A DNA stretch of 22,747 bases from Chara braunii (Eukaryota; Streptophyta; Charophyceae; Charales; Characeae), in contig BFEA01000123.1 of assembly GCA_003427395.1 (NCBI GenBank), positions 1,846,685 to 1,869,431 on the forward strand. The letters are read 5' to 3'. Positions within the stretch are counted from its first letter, which is position 1. Each line of letters opens with the position of its first letter. The notes under the pieces were generated by a model. That model was given only the letters and a program-made list of their open reading frames with translations, searched no databases and was not told where the DNA came from. Shown here in pieces: positions 20,596 through 22,747 of this stretch. Position numbers and translations under genes: made by a program.

Positions 20596-20650
20596 ACAAT
20601 GTAATTTGTTTCGTGATATGTAAACTCCAAATTACATTGTTTTTACGAAT
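20596..20650. repeat. 13-bp perfect inverted repeat
   Basis: ACAATGTAATTTG (20596-20608) pairs perfectly with CAAATTACATTGT-type sequence at 20638-20650, with a 29-nt loop. A T-rich stretch follows. It could be a cruciform or an RNA hairpin; no flanking transposase or matching duplication was found. Confidence 0.8.
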
Positions 20651-20688
20651 TCTCAAAATACTTAGAAGCCCCGAGAATCCATCAAGTG

Positions 20689-21490
20689 GTCGCAGGTGGA
20701 TTGATTAGGTTTCACCTATCTGATTCGTGGCTGGAAGGCTTTTTACTATTTCTTTTTATTTGGTTTGCCGCTTGAGAAGGTTGTAGGAATAGGTGCTATC
20801 TGGCAATTCATCTGTGATCCTGCGAAGGGTGGTTGAAAATTCGGCGGCCCTCGAAGACCGATGCTGGAGCAACGCTGGCCGGGCCGGAGCCGGAGCCATG
20901 TGGCGCAGCTCTGTGACCTAGCTTAGTGGGGGCGTGAGGCCTGGTAGAGAGCTCTGGGGGGGTGTGTGCTGGGGCAGTCTCAGTGGTCACCGGGGTTCGT
21001 AACTGGAGCAAGGTGGTGCAACTCTGTAACCCAACCTGATGGGAGCATGAGGCCTGGAAGAGCTTCGTTTTTTTGCTGAAAACAACCATGCTGGTGATGG
21101 TCGTAGGTGGATTGAATAGGTTTCACCTATCCGATTTGTCGGTGGTTCTTATGAATGTCTTAGGACTCTAGGGACTCTTAGCAACCCATCCTAGGCGGTC
21201 TGAAGCGGTTATACTCAGTGATCTGCGGCTGTTCGATGCCAGAACGACGCTGGCCGGTGCTGGGGTGATGCCCTGTAACCTGCTGATGCAGGAGCGTGAG
21301 GCCTGGTAGAGAGATCTGGGGATGCTTTGGGGTGGGCATCCCAAGGGACAGCCAAAGCTTGCTGCTGGGACGACGCTGGTCGGAGCTGGGGCGAGTTGTG
21401 TTGCCCTGTAACCCAGCAGGGTGGGGGCGTGAGGCCTGGAAGAGCTCAGCAGGGAGTAAGACTGTGTTGGAAAGTCTTAGAAGGGCTTGT
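20689..21490. repeat. Nested duplications in a GC-rich non-coding block
   Basis: GTGGATTGAWTAGGTTTCACCTATC occurs near 20695 and 21106 (spacing about 411). Four copies of a module ending GCRTGAGGCCTGGWAGAG lie at 20932, 21045, 21294 and 21427. Each is preceded by a CTGTRACC motif, and most by an AACGCTGG or ACGACGCTGG motif. The order suggests a pair of modules duplicated as a ~370-410 bp unit. The frames open over this block differ between modules, so it is not coding. Confidence 0.85.
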
Positions 21491-21689
21491 TAGGGATCCT
21501 GAGGGTTGTGAGCTTTCGTAGGACCTTTGTGGCAGCCTATTGCATGTGTAGTTCCTTATTAGGTCATTAGATATTCACAGACTGATCTCAGTCGAAGCTG
21601 GAATGGCCCCGGTATCTCAAATGATCTCAATGTTCTCAAATGTTCTAAAAAAAAAATAAAAAAAAATTGACCCGGAATCCGTGACAGCC

Positions 21690-21758
21690 AAGATTCTGCG
21701 AGATTTAAAGAGATTTAAAGAGAATCCTATCCTGTGTGTCGAGGCAGTCAATTTTTCT
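21690..21758. repeat. Direct repeat, right copy (partner at 20009)
   Basis: It shares GTGACAGCCAAG, GAATCCTATCCTGTGTG and CAGTCAATTT with 20009-20062, but contains an extra doubled AGATTTAAAG. An A-rich run (about 21646-21666) lies just before it. Confidence 0.75.
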
Positions 21759-21781
21759 GAAAAAGGATAATCCATCGTAGC

Positions 21782-22215
21782 CATCGTCCCCTCCTAGTTA
21801 GCACGAAATCATGATACTCTATGAAAGATTGAAGGGTATCGTGTTTATTAACCCTGAACCCTCCTTGAAATCACACGCCTCGAAACCTTGATATGACCAC
21901 AGGATATGAAGATTTCACGACAATCCCAGCTATCCCAGAACGCCCTCGATTGCATACAACGAATCCCTGATGTGCCTAAAACATCGTACCCCCCTGGTTA
22001 GCATGCAATCGTCGTACTCTATGAAAAATTGAAGGGTATTGCAATTACCTTGGGAGCCTAATGCCGGGACAATCAAGATTAACCCTGAACCCTCCTTGAC
22101 ATCACATACATCGAAGACTTGACATGTCATAAGGTATGAAGATGTCAGGACAATCACAGCTGTCTCATAACGCCCTCGATTGCATACGACGAAACCCTGA
22201 TGTGCCTAAAACAAT
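21782..22215. repeat. ~200-bp tandem duplication
   Basis: Unit 1 starts at 21782 and unit 2 at 21982. Shared strings are GTACTCTATGAAA (GATACTCTATGAAA in unit 1), ATTGAAGGGTAT, ATTAACCCTGAACCCTCC, CGCCCTCGATTGCATAC and CCTGATGTGCCTAAAACA. Unit 2 carries about 35-40 extra bases (ACCTTGGGAGCCTAATGCCG region). It is non-coding, with no long shared frame. Confidence 0.92.
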
Positions 22216-22747
22216 CCTGGAATCAGAGAAGTATCCTAAAAATCCTGTTGGTTAGCCCAACTAGAAATTGTGCATCCCTTTCGTGTTGCAATCGTTACGA
22301 CATCCTTATTTGCCGGAGCTAACTCAGGGTGAATCTCCTCAAGGGATCGCAATATACCTATACCAAAGAAGCAAAACACTCGCAAAAGACGAGCAAAACC
22401 AAGAAAGAGACTTTCGCTGGAATTTTATTAAAAAACGTTATCAGAGTGTGCCTTGTTCTTCACTTCGAGTGGAGCAGGACCTTACCTGGTTTGGCACCTC
22501 GACTCTCCAGCGCCTCAACCTTCCGAGACAGCAGATCCCTCCACCGGGGGGAACACTGATTTCCCCCGGGGTTCCTGAGGAGATCTGAAGTCAGAAAGTG
22601 CGTGCGCTGCTGGTTCCTTCGAGGTCGTTGCTCGTGCTGCCCTTGACTCCACTCCGCTCGCTGCAGGTTCCTTCAAAGTCGTTGCTCACTTAAGACCGCC
22701 CTCCTCCAGCTTGTCACGGGATCTCACCGCCCTGTTATTGCAGTGAG
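22216..22747. other. Unassigned right edge with a hairpin and a 54-bp repeat
   Basis: No gene is recognised; the open frame at 22268-22588 has no family features. A GC hairpin lies at 22544-22570 (CCGGGGGGAA with TTCCCCCGG, one bulged G). GGTTCCTTCGAGGTCGTTGCTC at 22612 recurs as GGTTCCTTCAAAGTCGTTGCTC at 22666 (54-bp spacing). It may belong to a larger element cut by the window edge. Confidence 0.5.

Noticed and set aside
20009-21758. LTR retrotransposon with terminal repeats
   Set aside because: The repeated segments are only about 55-70 bp, there is no primer-binding site or polypurine tract that I can see, and there are no gag-pol frames between them.
22268-22588. 106-codon plus-strand frame
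   Set aside because: It has no recognisable domain, lies within repeat-like sequence and includes a GC hairpin. There is no support beyond being open.

Overview
The window looks like eukaryotic nuclear DNA, most likely from a land plant. It has no compact gene order, it is rich in microsatellites, and it is dominated by non-LTR retrotransposons (LINEs, L1-like). Their ORF1 protein has a DUF4283-like region followed by a CCHC knuckle, and their ORF2 ends in a zf-RVT-type zinc domain, a combination typical of plant LINEs. I found no intact host protein gene. The species cannot be determined from the sequence.

Layout: (1) Positions 1-870 hold a (CT)n microsatellite, a strong hairpin and a pyrimidine-rich stretch with an A-rich 3' tail. 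(2) About 870-1350 is an unrecognised segment with two tRNA-like (SINE-type) pol III box pairs that face each other; it abuts a broken LINE. (3) About 1352-8510, minus strand, is LINE A: an old, AT-rich copy lacking the 3' end of ORF2, with many nonsense codons and ruined reverse-transcriptase motifs. (4) About 8.6-10.8 kb is non-coding, with an oligo-T tract, a 46-bp tandem repeat, an array of three ~305-325 bp units, a diverged 249-bp-spaced duplication and a tRNA-like SINE candidate. (5) About 10909-19753, minus strand, is LINE B: a more complete copy of a related family, running from a 28-nt poly(A) tail through the zf-RVT, RT and endonuclease domains to ORF1. (6) Positions 18263-18868, inside ORF1 of LINE B, hold LINE C: a 605-bp, strongly 5'-truncated insertion. 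It carries the last 118 codons of a related ORF2, a 3' UTR and a short poly(A) tail. (7) About 19.9-22.7 kb is non-coding with several layers of duplication and a hairpin.

LINEs A and B are the main source of information because each helps read the other. Aligned by eye, they share colinear blocks from the start of the ORF1 core to the RT thumb, so frames, stops and frameshifts can be placed in both. Many stops and lost catalytic residues are G-to-A or C-to-T changes, as expected from decay of methylated transposons. The most notable point is a very long ORF1 (about 1,260 codons in A) with conserved blocks between the CCHC knuckle and the endonuclease. I found no defence, biosynthetic or other new functional system, and none of the elements looks autonomously active.
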